From Diaphorobacter sp. HDW4B (GTDB lineage: Bacteria; Pseudomonadota; Gammaproteobacteria; Burkholderiales; Burkholderiaceae_C), in contig NZ_CP049905.1 of NCBI RefSeq assembly GCF_011305535.1, positions 3,035,001-3,099,000 on the forward strand: a DNA stretch of 64,000 nucleotides, written 5' to 3'. Both the position numbers and the translations under genes were made by a program. Position 1 is the stretch's first letter. Every line of letters starts with the position of its first letter. Under the pieces are notes generated by a model. That model searched no databases. It was not told the origin of the DNA and saw only the letters and a program-made list of their open reading frames with translations. Below, one piece after another: positions 32,774 to 40,870 of the stretch.

Positions 32774-33294
32774 GGGGTGCCCCGATTGCTTGGAGGTGGT
32801 CGGGGCAGTGACTCAGATCGGCCAACGGCTCAAAAGTGTCTAGGGAATCAGGGGCGATTCAAGTGACGAAGGCTGCGGTGACCGCAAGGCACTTCGGTGC
32901 GGTCGTTCGAGCCATTCAAGCTAACAGATACATAAACGACCGCAAACTGGCTCAGAGCATTTGCTCGCTCGCTAGGTGGAGAAGGTGGCAGTTGCTGCAC
33001 AGCAGGCTTAGATCGAGGCCCCGCAAATGACTCAACGCATGTAAATGCGATGAGTGCGACTCTCACCGGCAGCGCCAAGGCAACGCAACTGACCCTGGAG
33101 CCGAGCCGTTCGGTAGAGTTCGTCACAACCGAGCGCCACTGCATTGATTTACATGACGAAAACCGAGACCGAGTCGAAAACAGTAGCAACCGTTTGGCGT
33201 CAGGTTCGGAACGGACGCAGGAAAGACACTGAAAACTGAAAAAATTGCTTGTAAATCTTCAACTTACGGCATAAATGCGAATTATTTCGCTGTT
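32774..33294. other. Right end of the island, no supported gene
   Basis: About 520 bp between the integrase stop and attachment copy 3. A hairpin TGCCCCGA/TCGGGGCA (32778-32785 with 32800-32807) just after the stop lacks a T run. The rest has inverted and direct short repeats but nothing I can name; integrase arm sites would be expected here. The last 60 bp are AT-rich. Confidence 0.5.
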
Positions 33295-33349
33295 TTGAAA
33301 ATCCGCGTGTCCGTGGTTCGATTCCGCGCCAGGCCACCACTTGATTCTC
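33295..33349 (+). repeat. Attachment repeat 3 (right end of the island)
   Basis: 55 bp identical to 22701-22755, followed after two changed bases by the same terminator stem-loop (33354-33381). It marks the displaced original 3' end of tRNA-Phe and the return to chromosomal sequence. Confidence 0.92.
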
Positions 33350-33466
33350 TAAAAGCCCGTTCAAGAAATTGGACGGGCTTTTGTCGTTCTGGGGGCGAGG
33401 TTTTTCGCTCTGCCGTGATCCGTGCTGAAATGCGCAGAGATCAACTTTGCTTTCCGGGAGTGGCTG

Positions 33467-34348
33467 GTGGAGGATGCGACCAAAATCTTCGAGGGGCTGC
33501 GGCGGCGCTTGCAGGGCATTGCGTACCGCATGCTGGGTTCGGTCGCCGAGGCCGAGGACGTTGTGCAAGACGTCTGGCTGCGCTGGCACGATGCGGACCA
33601 GCTTGGCATTGCCAATCCCGAAGCCTGGCTGGTCACGACCACCACCAGAGCCAGCATCGATCACCTGCGATCGGCCAAGGCCCGGCGCGAGAGTTATGTG
33701 GGCTTCTGGTTGCCCGAGCCGCAGATCGACGAAGCACAACACCCGTCACCCGAGCAGGAGCTGGAGCGCGCCGGGGATCTGTCCGTGGCGTTTCTGACGG
33801 TGTTGGAGCGCTTGTCGCCCGAGGCGCGTGCGGCGTTCCTGATGCGCGAGGTGTTCGATGCCGACTATTCGGACATTGCGAGCACCCTTGGCAAAAGCGA
33901 GGCTTCGTCGAGGCAACTGGTCAGCCGTTCCAAGGCGCTGCTGCGCGATGGCGGTGCGCCCAGACGCAAGGTGCCGGCTGCGGCGCAGTACACAGTCATG
34001 CGCCAATTTTCCGATGCGATGCAGAGCGGCGATTTTGCAGCGCTCCAATTCCTGCTGGCCGACGACGCGCAACTGGTGGGCGATGGCGGCGGCAAGGTGA
34101 CGAGTTTCCCCAAGCCGTTGCTGGGGGCCAGACGCATCGCGCAATTGTTCTTTGCCGCTCATCGCCGTTATCAGGACGCGCAGCGCGTCGAGCTGGCGTT
34201 GGTCAATGGTCAGTGGGGCGTGCTGCGCTTCATCCACGGCGAACTGGAATCGGTGCTCGCATACGAGACCGATGGCGAGCGCATTCTCCAGATCCATGCG
34301 CAGAGAAATCCGGACAAGCTTGCGCGCATTGCCGCCGCTTTTTTGTAA
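33467..34348 (+). CDS. ECF sigma factor of the ECF41/SigJ type with SnoaL-like C-terminal domain
   Basis: 293 aa from GTG 33467. Region 2 (EGLRRRLQGIAYRMLGS, then AEAEDVVQDVWLRWH) and region 4 (RLSPEARAAFLMREVFDADY, then IASTLGKSEASSRQLVSRSK) are followed by a domain of about 110 residues of the SnoaL/NTF2 type. In ECF41 sigma factors that domain replaces an anti-sigma factor and tunes activity. GGGAG at 33456-33460 supports this start; a GTG at 33422 would add 15 residues. The gene begins about 120 bp after the island end. Its likely target, an AhpD-like gene with an ECF41-type promoter, follows directly. Confidence 0.88.
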   Translation: MEDATKIFEGLRRRLQGIAYRMLGSVAEAEDVVQDVWLRWHDADQLGIANPEAWLVTTTTRASIDHLRSAKARRESYVGFWLPEPQIDEAQHPSPEQELERAGDLSVAFLTVLERLSPEARAAFLMREVFDADYSDIASTLGKSEASSRQLVSRSKALLRDGGAPRRKVPAAAQYTVMRQFSDAMQSGDFAALQFLLADDAQLVGDGGGKVTSFPKPLLGARRIAQLFFAAHRRYQDAQRVELALVNGQWGVLRFIHGELESVLAYETDGERILQIHAQRNPDKLARIAAAFL

Positions 34349-34363
34349 AGAGTGGAGGGCAGC

Positions 34364-34390
34364 CGTCACAAACAGGAGGGCTCGAACGTC
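34364..34390 (+). promoter_or_regulatory. ECF41-type promoter before the AhpD-like gene
   Basis: CGTCACA at 34364-34370, 16-bp spacer, CGTC at 34387-34390. The known ECF41 consensus is TGTCACA-N16-CGTC, so only the first base differs. It lies between the sigma gene and its probable target. Confidence 0.75.
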
Positions 34391-34433
34391 TTGGAGGTGT
34401 ATCTCAACCACCTTCATCGAAAGAGAGTCCTTC

Positions 34434-34913
34434 ATGACGCAACGTGTGAACTATGCCGAGCAATCTCCCGAATTCTTCAAGAAGCTGAGCGCGTTCAGCA
34501 TGGCCGCTGGCAGTTCGTCGATCGATGCGACCACGCGCCATCTGGTCGAAATCCGCGCGTCGCAGATCAACGGCTGCGGTCTGTGCGTGGACATGCACAT
34601 CAAGCAGGCGGCTATCCACAACGAGCGGCCGCTGCGCTTGCACCATCTGGTCATCTGGCGCGAGTCGCCGCTGTTCTCCGAGCGCGAGCGTGCGGCGTTG
34701 GCGTGGACGGAAGTGCTCACCAGAATTCCGGAGCATGGCGTGTCCGACGAAATCTTCCAGCAGGTGCGCGAGCAGTTCAGCGAGAAGGAGATCTCCGACC
34801 TCACCTTCATCATCATGGCGATCAACGCATGGAATCGCGTCAATGTGGCGTTCCGCACGGTGCCTGGTTCGCTCGATGCGGCGTATGGATTGGACAAGGC
34901 CCAGCTCGGTTGA
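34434..34913 (+). CDS. AhpD-like / carboxymuconolactone decarboxylase family protein
   Basis: 159 aa. The catalytic motif is C48-G-L-C51-V-D-M-H55, the CxxC-x3-H of AhpD-type alkylhydroperoxidases, inside an all-helical CMD fold (RHLVEIRASQINGCGLC). Proteins of this class reduce peroxides or work as disulfide carriers; the CMD partner of ECF41 systems is a standard genomic neighbour. It starts 44 bp after the ECF41-type promoter core and should be switched on by the sigma factor upstream. Confidence 0.9.
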   Translation: MTQRVNYAEQSPEFFKKLSAFSMAAGSSSIDATTRHLVEIRASQINGCGLCVDMHIKQAAIHNERPLRLHHLVIWRESPLFSERERAALAWTEVLTRIPEHGVSDEIFQQVREQFSEKEISDLTFIIMAINAWNRVNVAFRTVPGSLDAAYGLDKAQLG

Positions 34914-35126
34914 TGGATCGGGTTGGGGAGCGATTCGGGGCAGGGTGCGCGGCAGTGCCTGCATCTTTCTTGAGGCAGTGAGACCTGCCCAGTCCTGCAA
35001 GTGGCTGGCGGCCCTTTAGAATCCGTGCGGAATCTACTGTCGCCTCGGTGAGTGAGGGTGCACTGCGCGTGCGTCGAATCTGCCGTTTGCGATATGCTGT
35101 TTATCGCTCCAACCCGTGAATCATTG

Positions 35127-35402
35127 ATGACTACCTACAAAGAACTTCTGGCTCAGAAGCAGGCACTGGACCAACAAATCGCCGAAGCCAAGAAATCCGA
35201 ATCGAAGGCCGCTCTCGCCACCGTGCATGCGCTGATTGCCGAGTTTGGCTTCACCGCCCAGCAAGTGATTCCCTGGAAGCCGGCCGGTGTGAAGGCTGCC
35301 GCCAAGTACCGTGACCCGGTCAGCGGCGCCACCTGGAGTGGTCGCGGCAAGCCGCCGAAGTGGATTGCGGACAAGGATCGCGCCGAGTTCGAGATCCAGT
35401 GA
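35127..35402 (+). CDS. H-NS-family nucleoid protein
   Basis: 91 aa, shorter than enteric H-NS and typical for beta-proteobacteria. An N-terminal oligomerisation helix (YKELLAQKQALDQQIAEAKK) is followed by the DNA-binding domain with YRDPVSGATWSGRGKPPKWI, where the GRGKPP loop enters the minor groove of AT-rich DNA. It likely helps silence AT-rich regions such as the nearby island. It has its own terminator. Confidence 0.92.
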   Translation: MTTYKELLAQKQALDQQIAEAKKSESKAALATVHALIAEFGFTAQQVIPWKPAGVKAAAKYRDPVSGATWSGRGKPPKWIADKDRAEFEIQ

Positions 35403-35413
35403 GTTCTGTGAAG

Positions 35414-35439
35414 AAGGCAGCCCGTGTGGCTGCCTTTTT
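35414..35439 (+). terminator. Terminator of the H-NS-like gene
   Basis: AGGCAGCC pairs with GGCTGCCT around a CGTGT loop, followed by TTTTT. Confidence 0.88.
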
Positions 35440-35502
35440 GCTTTTTGGGGCATGAACAAAACACAGCCGCACCCGCCCCCGACGAACCATTGACGATTCG
35501 CG

Positions 35503-36414
35503 ATGCCGACAAAGAACGAGTCACCCGAGCCGAGTGAAGAACGGAAAGAAGCCGCGACGGTTCACGCCGATGCGGGCAAGAAGGCGCACGCGCACAGCCT
35601 GAGAAGTCTGGGCGTTGCGGCGACGGGTGTCATCGGGCTGTTCTTCGTGTTCGTGCTGGGCGATCTGCTTGCGCGTTCCGGCATTGGATGGATGCGCGAC
35701 ATCTCGCCGAACGTGTTCTGGTTCGGCATCGTGTTTCTGGTGTTCTACCTGATCGCCTACATCAGTCACTCGGAGTTCACCAGACACATCGGTGGGCAGT
35801 TGGCTTCGCAGGCGGCGCTGGCGGTGTTCGTGTGGTTCATGTACACGCAGGCGGCGTTGCAGGCGAGTGTGCTGCTGAACCGCGTTTACGGTGTGGACGT
35901 TGCGGCATTTCCTGGATCGAGTCAGGTGCTGACCTTCGTGCAGATGTTTCTGGCGAGCAGGCCGCTGATCTATCTGATGATCCTCTGGAGTCTGCTGCAC
36001 TTTGTTCGCTACGCGTTCGGCAAGGCGCGTGCCACGCGCATCTCCATGTTTTCGTCGCTGATCATGCTGTCGGGCGCGACCATCGGCGTGATGGCGCTGG
36101 TGTTCATTCACGAACGTCTGTCCGAGCCGCTGCTGCTCAAGAAGACCTATCTCATCGCGAAGGAGCTCGACTTCAATCCGCGCGTGAACTGCGGGCGATT
36201 CGATCTGCAAGGCGTCGGTGTTTTTCTCGGGCCCGAACAGCAGCGCGTGATGATCGACGCCGTACCGTCCACCGCCTCGTGGACGGAGTCGATCTACGCG
36301 ACGGAGGCATCGTTGCGGTCGGTGGACGTGCCGACGAGTTTTCCGATCTACCGCTGCTCGGAGCGCGATGAGGCGCTGCCGACACCTGCACCCATTCCGA
36401 CGCCGACAAGCTGA
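35503..36414 (+). CDS. Multi-pass membrane protein of unknown function
   Basis: 303 aa. A charged, His/Ala/Lys-rich cytoplasmic tail (1-35) is followed by about five membrane helices (about 38-60, 72-90, 100-122, 147-170, 178-200). The C-terminal 100 residues look soluble, with two Cys (NCGRFDL and YRCSER) that could pair if periplasmic. I recognise no family. It stands alone between the H-NS-like gene and a phosphatase gene. Confidence 0.75.
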   Translation: MPTKNESPEPSEERKEAATVHADAGKKAHAHSLRSLGVAATGVIGLFFVFVLGDLLARSGIGWMRDISPNVFWFGIVFLVFYLIAYISHSEFTRHIGGQLASQAALAVFVWFMYTQAALQASVLLNRVYGVDVAAFPGSSQVLTFVQMFLASRPLIYLMILWSLLHFVRYAFGKARATRISMFSSLIMLSGATIGVMALVFIHERLSEPLLLKKTYLIAKELDFNPRVNCGRFDLQGVGVFLGPEQQRVMIDAVPSTASWTESIYATEASLRSVDVPTSFPIYRCSERDEALPTPAPIPTPTS

Positions 36415-36491
36415 ATTCCGCATGTGGAATGCTGACTCCGAAGTCCAGTACGTGTCACACCAAACGCGGGCTTTTCCAATACAGTGTCGGC

Positions 36492-37250
36492 ATGGATCAT
36501 CAATTCACACGTACGCTCAATCTCGCAGGCGCCTCCAACTTCCGCGACATCGGTGGATATCGGGGCCATGAAGGTAGGCAGGTGCGCTGGCGTCGCATTT
36601 TCCGCTCGGACCATCTCGCTGCGCTGACCCCGCAGGACACCCGCACGCTGGCCGACATCGGCGTGTCGCGCGCGCTGGATTTTCGCGGCGATGCCGAACG
36701 CGCGGCGCAGGCTTATGCGATTCCCAATGTGCGTTATCACGCGCTTTCCATCGAGCCGACCGTGGTGCAGCGCGCCAAGGAAATGGCTTTGGCAGGCAAG
36801 CAGATGACGGCATCGATTGCGGTGGGGCTGATGCAGGACACCTACCGCGCATTCGTTGCGAACAACGCGCAGCAGTATGCGGAGCTGTTCGAGCATCTGC
36901 TCGAAGACGATGCGCCGCTGGTGTTCCACTGCACCGCTGGCAAGGACCGCACAGGCTTTGCGGCGGCGCTGATTCTGATGACGCTGGGCGTTCCGCGTTC
37001 GGTGGTGATGGAAGACTATCTGCTCACGAATGCGTTGTATCGTCGGCCCGCGACCCTCAACAACGGAGCGCCCGAAGAAGTGCTCAACGTGCTGTGGCGT
37101 GTGCAGGAAGATTTTCTGGAAGCCGCATTGCAATCGGTCGATGCCGATTTTGGAGGGCTTGAAAAGTACATGGAAAAGCAGCTCGGCGTGGGAGCCAAGG
37201 AGCGAGCGCGACTGGGGCAACTCTATCTTGCGGAGCCATCGCAAAGCTGA
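36492..37250 (+). CDS. Tyrosine/serine protein phosphatase (Y_phosphatase3 type)
   Basis: 252 aa. It opens with NFRDIGGY (16-23), typical of this family, and has the P-loop HCTAGKDRTG with nucleophile C147 and R153; the GKDR variant is common in the bacterial lipid/protein phosphatase group. Members act on phosphotyrosine, phosphoserine or phosphoinositides. Start ATG 36492 puts the conserved N-terminus in place. Substrate unknown. It converges with the HU-like gene through a bidirectional terminator. Confidence 0.9.
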   Translation: MDHQFTRTLNLAGASNFRDIGGYRGHEGRQVRWRRIFRSDHLAALTPQDTRTLADIGVSRALDFRGDAERAAQAYAIPNVRYHALSIEPTVVQRAKEMALAGKQMTASIAVGLMQDTYRAFVANNAQQYAELFEHLLEDDAPLVFHCTAGKDRTGFAAALILMTLGVPRSVVMEDYLLTNALYRRPATLNNGAPEEVLNVLWRVQEDFLEAALQSVDADFGGLEKYMEKQLGVGAKERARLGQLYLAEPSQS

Positions 37251-37285
37251 TGGGGGCTCACGCCGTTCGTGCTGCGAGCGGACAA

Positions 37286-37315
37286 GAAAAAACCGGCACA
37301 TGTGCCGGTTTTTCT
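37286..37315. terminator. Bidirectional terminator
   Basis: A perfect palindrome AACCGGCACATGTGCCGGTT (37291-37310) flanked by AAAAA on the left and TTT-C-TTT on the right. It ends the phosphatase transcript from the left and the HU-like transcript from the right. Confidence 0.88.
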
Positions 37316-37354
37316 TTGCGTGAGCCGTGACGATCCTGAAGATCGTCCTGGTGA

Positions 37355-37813
37355 TCAGGCCGCTGCGTCCTTGAGCTTCTTCAGGGCGCGGGTCTTGATC
37401 TTCACGGTGGCTGGCTTGGGTTCGAACCAGCGCTCTTGGCCGGTGAACGGATCCTTGCCGAAGCGCTTCTTCTTGGCGGGAACTTGCAGCACGCCGATCT
37501 TCAGCAGACCAGGCAGTGTGAATTCGCCAGCACCCTTCTTGTGCACCGATGCCAGGATCGCGCTTTCGAGGGCGGCGAGCACGGCCTTGACGGCCTTGGC
37601 ATCGACCTGGGCGGTCTCGACCAGATGAGCGATCAGAGTGGACTTGTTGAACGCGTCCTTGATCGGCTTCAGGGCTGCAGGAGCAGCGGGAGCTGCAGCA
37701 GTCTTCTTGGCTGCAGGAGCAGCCTTCTTCGCTGCGGGTGCAGCCTTAGCTTTCGCTGTCTTTGCTGGAGCGGCCTTCTTGGCGGGCGCGCTCGCTTTTT
37801 TTGCAGTTGCCAT
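37355..37813 (-). CDS. HU-family DNA-binding protein with Ala/Lys/Pro-rich histone-like tail
   Basis: 152 aa. Residues 1-48 are made of AAPAKKAA-type repeats, as in histone H1-like and AlgP-like tails. The rest is an HU/IHF domain (KDAFNKSTLIAHLVETAQV; GAGEFTLPGLLKIGV; RFGKDPFTGQERW) with the DNA-binding beta arm. Such tailed HU proteins are known in beta-proteobacteria, where the tail adds non-specific DNA affinity. The gene has no co-directional neighbour. It lies near phaM, whose product ends in a similar basic tail. Confidence 0.9.
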   Translation of the reverse strand: MATAKKASAPAKKAAPAKTAKAKAAPAAKKAAPAAKKTAAAPAAPAALKPIKDAFNKSTLIAHLVETAQVDAKAVKAVLAALESAILASVHKKGAGEFTLPGLLKIGVLQVPAKKKRFGKDPFTGQERWFEPKPATVKIKTRALKKLKDAAA

Positions 37814-38074
37814 GATGAAGTTGGTTGTTTATCTGTTTACTTGGAATACACGCCAGCAGTGCTGGTCTCGGCATTCTAGGGCGAGATTTCCAAGGCGTGT
37901 GAAGAGTGCGGGTTCAAATCGGCGGGAAAACTGCATTCTGCAGAGGTTTTGCTGCGAAAGTGCCACGCAGCAAGCAGTTTTTGGGGCTCATGGAGCATTG
38001 GCGTTAAGCTGTGAGCCGCGCGTGGTTCTTTCATTTCGCCATCACCTTTCGCGTGCACACAACGGAGACACATC

Positions 38075-38944
38075 ATGAGCGACAGTGACAACACACCTTT
38101 CGGTTTCGGACGCTTTGTGCCGGGCTTCGATTTTCTGCAGAGTCTTGCCAAAGGCGCTGCCACAGGCGTCGCTTCGATGCCGGGATTGAGCAACTGGGTG
38201 GCGCCCACCGTGAGCGTCGAAGAGCTTGACAAACGCATCGGCGAATTGAAGTCGGTGCAGTTCTGGCTGGAGCAGAACTCCCGCGCGCTGGCGGCCACCG
38301 TGCAGGCGCTGGAGGTGCAGAAGATGACGCTGGCGACGCTGGAAAACATGAACATGGCCATGGGTGATCTGGCGGGCTCGTTCGGCGCGAAGATGACCGA
38401 TGCCGCCAATGCAACCCAGGCTGCTGCGGCCGCTGCCGTCAAGCGCGCGGCTCCCAAGACCGCCACGCCGGAGCCGCAGGCCGCAGCACAGAGCGCGCCA
38501 TCTGCGGCGGCCAAAGAAGAGCCAGCACAAGCTGCTGCGCCCAACGCGGCAGCCGCAGGCGCGGCCTTCATGCCGGGTGCTGCGGGCATGGTGGATCCGG
38601 TGCAGTGGTGGACTTCGCTCACCAACCAGTTTCAGGAAATCGCCACCAACGCCATGCGCGATGTGTCGCAGCACGCGGCCAATGCTCCGGCGATGGCGGG
38701 CGTGGGCGTGGGTGGTGGGGCGGCTCAGGATGCGCTCAAGAAAGCATCCGACATGGCCACCCAGTTCGCTGCCGAAAGCGTGAAGGGCGCGCAGGCGATG
38801 ACGCGCTCCGCCATGGCCGCTGCAGCCAAGGCCACAGGCGCATCCGCAACCGCCAAAAAACCAGCGGGAAAAGCCACCACGGCTGCAAAGAAGACCGCAC
38901 CATCGGCCGCCGCCAAGAAGGCCAAGCCGAAGGCACCGAAGTAA
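38075..38944 (+). CDS. phaM: PhaM-type PHA granule regulatory protein
   Basis: 289 aa. The N-terminal part (GFGRFVPGFDFLQSL; VSVEELDKRIGELKSVQFWL; LEVQKMTLATLE) matches the PhaM pattern. A long Ala/Pro/Gln-rich middle is followed by a phasin-like segment (DPVQWWTSLTNQFQEIA) and a Lys/Ala-rich C-terminal tail (KKTAPSAAAKKAKPKAPK) like histone tails. In Ralstonia PhaM activates PHA synthase PhaC and ties granules to the nucleoid through this tail. No pha synthesis genes are in the window. Good separation of PHA granules at cell division is the expected role. Confidence 0.85.
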   Translation: MSDSDNTPFGFGRFVPGFDFLQSLAKGAATGVASMPGLSNWVAPTVSVEELDKRIGELKSVQFWLEQNSRALAATVQALEVQKMTLATLENMNMAMGDLAGSFGAKMTDAANATQAAAAAAVKRAAPKTATPEPQAAAQSAPSAAAKEEPAQAAAPNAAAAGAAFMPGAAGMVDPVQWWTSLTNQFQEIATNAMRDVSQHAANAPAMAGVGVGGGAAQDALKKASDMATQFAAESVKGAQAMTRSAMAAAAKATGASATAKKPAGKATTAAKKTAPSAAAKKAKPKAPK

Positions 38945-38975
38945 TCGACGCGGTCATGGGATTGACGCTTCAGCG

Positions 38976-40274
38976 ATGACGGCGAGATTGTTTCCTTCCG
39001 GGCATGCCACCCATCCCCAGTGGCGCATGGCAGCGGCTTTGGTGCTGGCGCAGCTCAAGGCGCAGATGGCCTTGCCCGGCTATGCGCGCTCGCCGTCGTT
39101 GGGGCTGCTGTACATCACCGATCACTACGCCGACGAAGCTGCGCAGTTGCTCGAATTCATGTCGCAGCAGCTTCCTGAAGTGAAGGCCTGGAGCGGCACC
39201 GTCGGCATGGGTGTGGCGGCGAACAACGCGGAGTATTTCGATGAACCTGCGCTCTCCGTGCTGCTGTGCGACATTCCGCCGGAGCAGTGGCGCATCTTCT
39301 CCGGCATTGCGCCGATTCCGCGCAAGGGGCTGAGCGACTTCGCGGCGCAGACGGCGCTCGTGCATGCCGACGAGTTCACGCCCGACCTGAGCGAGGTACT
39401 CGAAGAAATGGCGCAGCGCACCAGCGCGCACTATCTGTTTGGCGGAGTGACGGCCAGTCGTGGACCCAAGGTGCAGTTTGCGCTCGACCTGCTGCGCGAG
39501 CATCAGCGCGAGCAAGATGGCGAGGACTCCGGCGTGCTGCAGGGCGGCTTGTCGGGCGTGGCGTTCAGTCCGCAAGTGCAGTGGATTTCGCGCGTCACGC
39601 AAGGCTGTCGCCCGATCGCCCCATGGGGCGTGGTGACGGCGTCGCAGGACAATCTGGTGCTGGAGCTCGATGGCGTTCCGGCGCTGGACGTGCTGCTCGA
39701 AACGCTGGGCATCACGCTCGAAGGTGATACGCAACCGGCGATTCAGGCCGTGAATTCAACGATGGCGGCGCTGCTCGATGCGGGCTCGCGCCAGCCACAC
39801 AACACCGGGCATTTCGGTGCCCAAGCGCGTGTGCGGCATATCGTGGGGCTGGACGCCACGCGCCGCGGCGTGGCGCTGGAGACATTGGTCGACGTGGGCT
39901 CGCTGCTGGCTTTCTGCCAACGCCACCAGAGCACGGCGCGGGCGGACCTGATGCGCATCTGCGCCGAGATTCGCGAAGAGCTGGAGCCTGCCGAAGATGT
40001 GCTTCCCGTGCATGGCAGCACCCGCGTGGACGAGGTGGCTGCCTACGAACGCACCGCCGCTTCCAGACGCATTCTGGGCGCTGTGTATGTGAGCTGTTCG
40101 GATCGCAGCGGGCAGTTCTTTGGAGGCAGCAGCGCCGAGCTGCAGATCGTTCGTCGTGCGCTCGGCGATGTGCCGCTGGTGGGATTTTTCGCACGCGGCG
40201 AGATCGCCGCGCATCGCCTGTATGGCGACACCGGCGTGCTGACCGTGTTTGTCGGCAGCACGGGCGTGGCGTAG
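38976..40274 (+). CDS. FIST N/C-domain sensory protein
   Basis: 432 aa. The N-terminal FIST domain (SLGLLYITDHY near 41; GTVGMGVAANNAEYFD near 75; LFGGVTASRG near 155) and C-terminal FIST_C domain (YVSCSDRSGQFFGGSSAELQ near 369; VPLVGFFARGEI near 398; GDTGVLTVFVG) are complete. FIST proteins are thought to bind small ligands such as amino acids and to feed signal transduction. Here it stands alone, without receiver or kinase fusion. It starts 31 bp after phaM, so they may share a transcript. Confidence 0.9.
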   Translation: MTARLFPSGHATHPQWRMAAALVLAQLKAQMALPGYARSPSLGLLYITDHYADEAAQLLEFMSQQLPEVKAWSGTVGMGVAANNAEYFDEPALSVLLCDIPPEQWRIFSGIAPIPRKGLSDFAAQTALVHADEFTPDLSEVLEEMAQRTSAHYLFGGVTASRGPKVQFALDLLREHQREQDGEDSGVLQGGLSGVAFSPQVQWISRVTQGCRPIAPWGVVTASQDNLVLELDGVPALDVLLETLGITLEGDTQPAIQAVNSTMAALLDAGSRQPHNTGHFGAQARVRHIVGLDATRRGVALETLVDVGSLLAFCQRHQSTARADLMRICAEIREELEPAEDVLPVHGSTRVDEVAAYERTAASRRILGAVYVSCSDRSGQFFGGSSAELQIVRRALGDVPLVGFFARGEIAAHRLYGDTGVLTVFVGSTGVA

Positions 40275-40318
40275 CGCAGGGCGTTTTTGCTTTCTCTTTT
40301 TCAGTGGCCTCAGTGGCC

Positions 40319-40720
40319 TCAGTTGCGATAAGGATTGTCCGGACGGCGGTCGTGGCGATTGGGCACGCCGTCACCGTCGCGATCCCAGCCGCCACGGTTG
40401 TACTGCCAGCGGTCGCCGCGTTGCTCCCACGCCGGTTGGTGGTAGTTGTAGCCGGGGCGCACGCGCACCCAGGTTCCGGGCACCCACACGTGGCGATGGC
40501 CGCGCCATTCCCAATGACCTTGCGACCAGACCATGCCGCGACGCGGGGCCGGTGCGCGTTCATAGCGAGGTGGCGGAGGCGCGCCATATTGCACGGGCAC
40601 GACGGCGGGATACGGCGTGCCGATCTGTACGTTGATGTTGGGGCCGGCATGGGCTGCACTTGCTGCGAGGCCGAATGCTGCGGCAGCGATGCTGGCGGCG
40701 ATGAGCGGTGTGCGAATCAT
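40319..40720 (-). CDS. WxxGxW-repeat exported protein
   Basis: 133 aa. A signal peptide (MIRTPLIAASIAAAAFGLA, cut near AHA-G) is followed by a Pro/Tyr-rich linker and WxxGxW-type motifs (SQGHWEWRGHRHVWVPGTWV; WEQRGDRWQYNRGGW), then a DRDGDGVPNRHD segment that looks like a calcium-binding loop. Proteins with these repeats are periplasmic or outer-surface and of unknown role. GAAGGAG precedes ATG 40720. It converges with the FIST gene. Confidence 0.82.
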   Translation of the reverse strand: MIRTPLIAASIAAAAFGLAASAAHAGPNINVQIGTPYPAVVPVQYGAPPPPRYERAPAPRRGMVWSQGHWEWRGHRHVWVPGTWVRVRPGYNYHQPAWEQRGDRWQYNRGGWDRDGDGVPNRHDRRPDNPYRN

Positions 40721-40870
40721 GTGATGCTCCTTCAAACAAGTGGCTGGGTTGGTGCCACGGTGAAGTGAATCATGAACGCCGCATGTGAAGCGCGGGGCTG
40801 CTCAATTTGAGCGCTTGGCAAAGTGTTGTGAACAAATGTGTTGCGTCGCACTGTGTTGCACTAGGCGGCA

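Larger units (their letters stand above)
22746..33349. mobile_element. Composite integrative island at tRNA-Phe (two tandem units)
   Basis: About 10.6 kb bounded by direct copies of the tRNA-Phe 3' end at 22701 and 33295, with a third copy inside at 25635. A site-specific tyrosine integrase lies near the right end (31622-32773). Unit 2 (about 25680-33349) has the integrase and a replication-type ATPase; unit 1 (about 22746-25679) has neither. Gene content, AT-rich stretches and many unknown small genes differ from the flanking chromosome. No conjugation genes or phage structural genes are seen, so this looks like a small integrative element or satellite rather than an ICE or prophage. Confidence 0.9.

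Noticed and set aside
22746-33349. Prophage or conjugative element
   Set aside because: No capsid, tail, lysis, relaxase or type IV secretion genes are visible; only integrase, regulators, an ATPase and unknowns.
33422-33466. Upstream GTG as start of the sigma factor
   Set aside because: It adds 15 residues not typical of ECF41 proteins, while GTG 33467 has GGGAG at the right distance. Not fully excluded.
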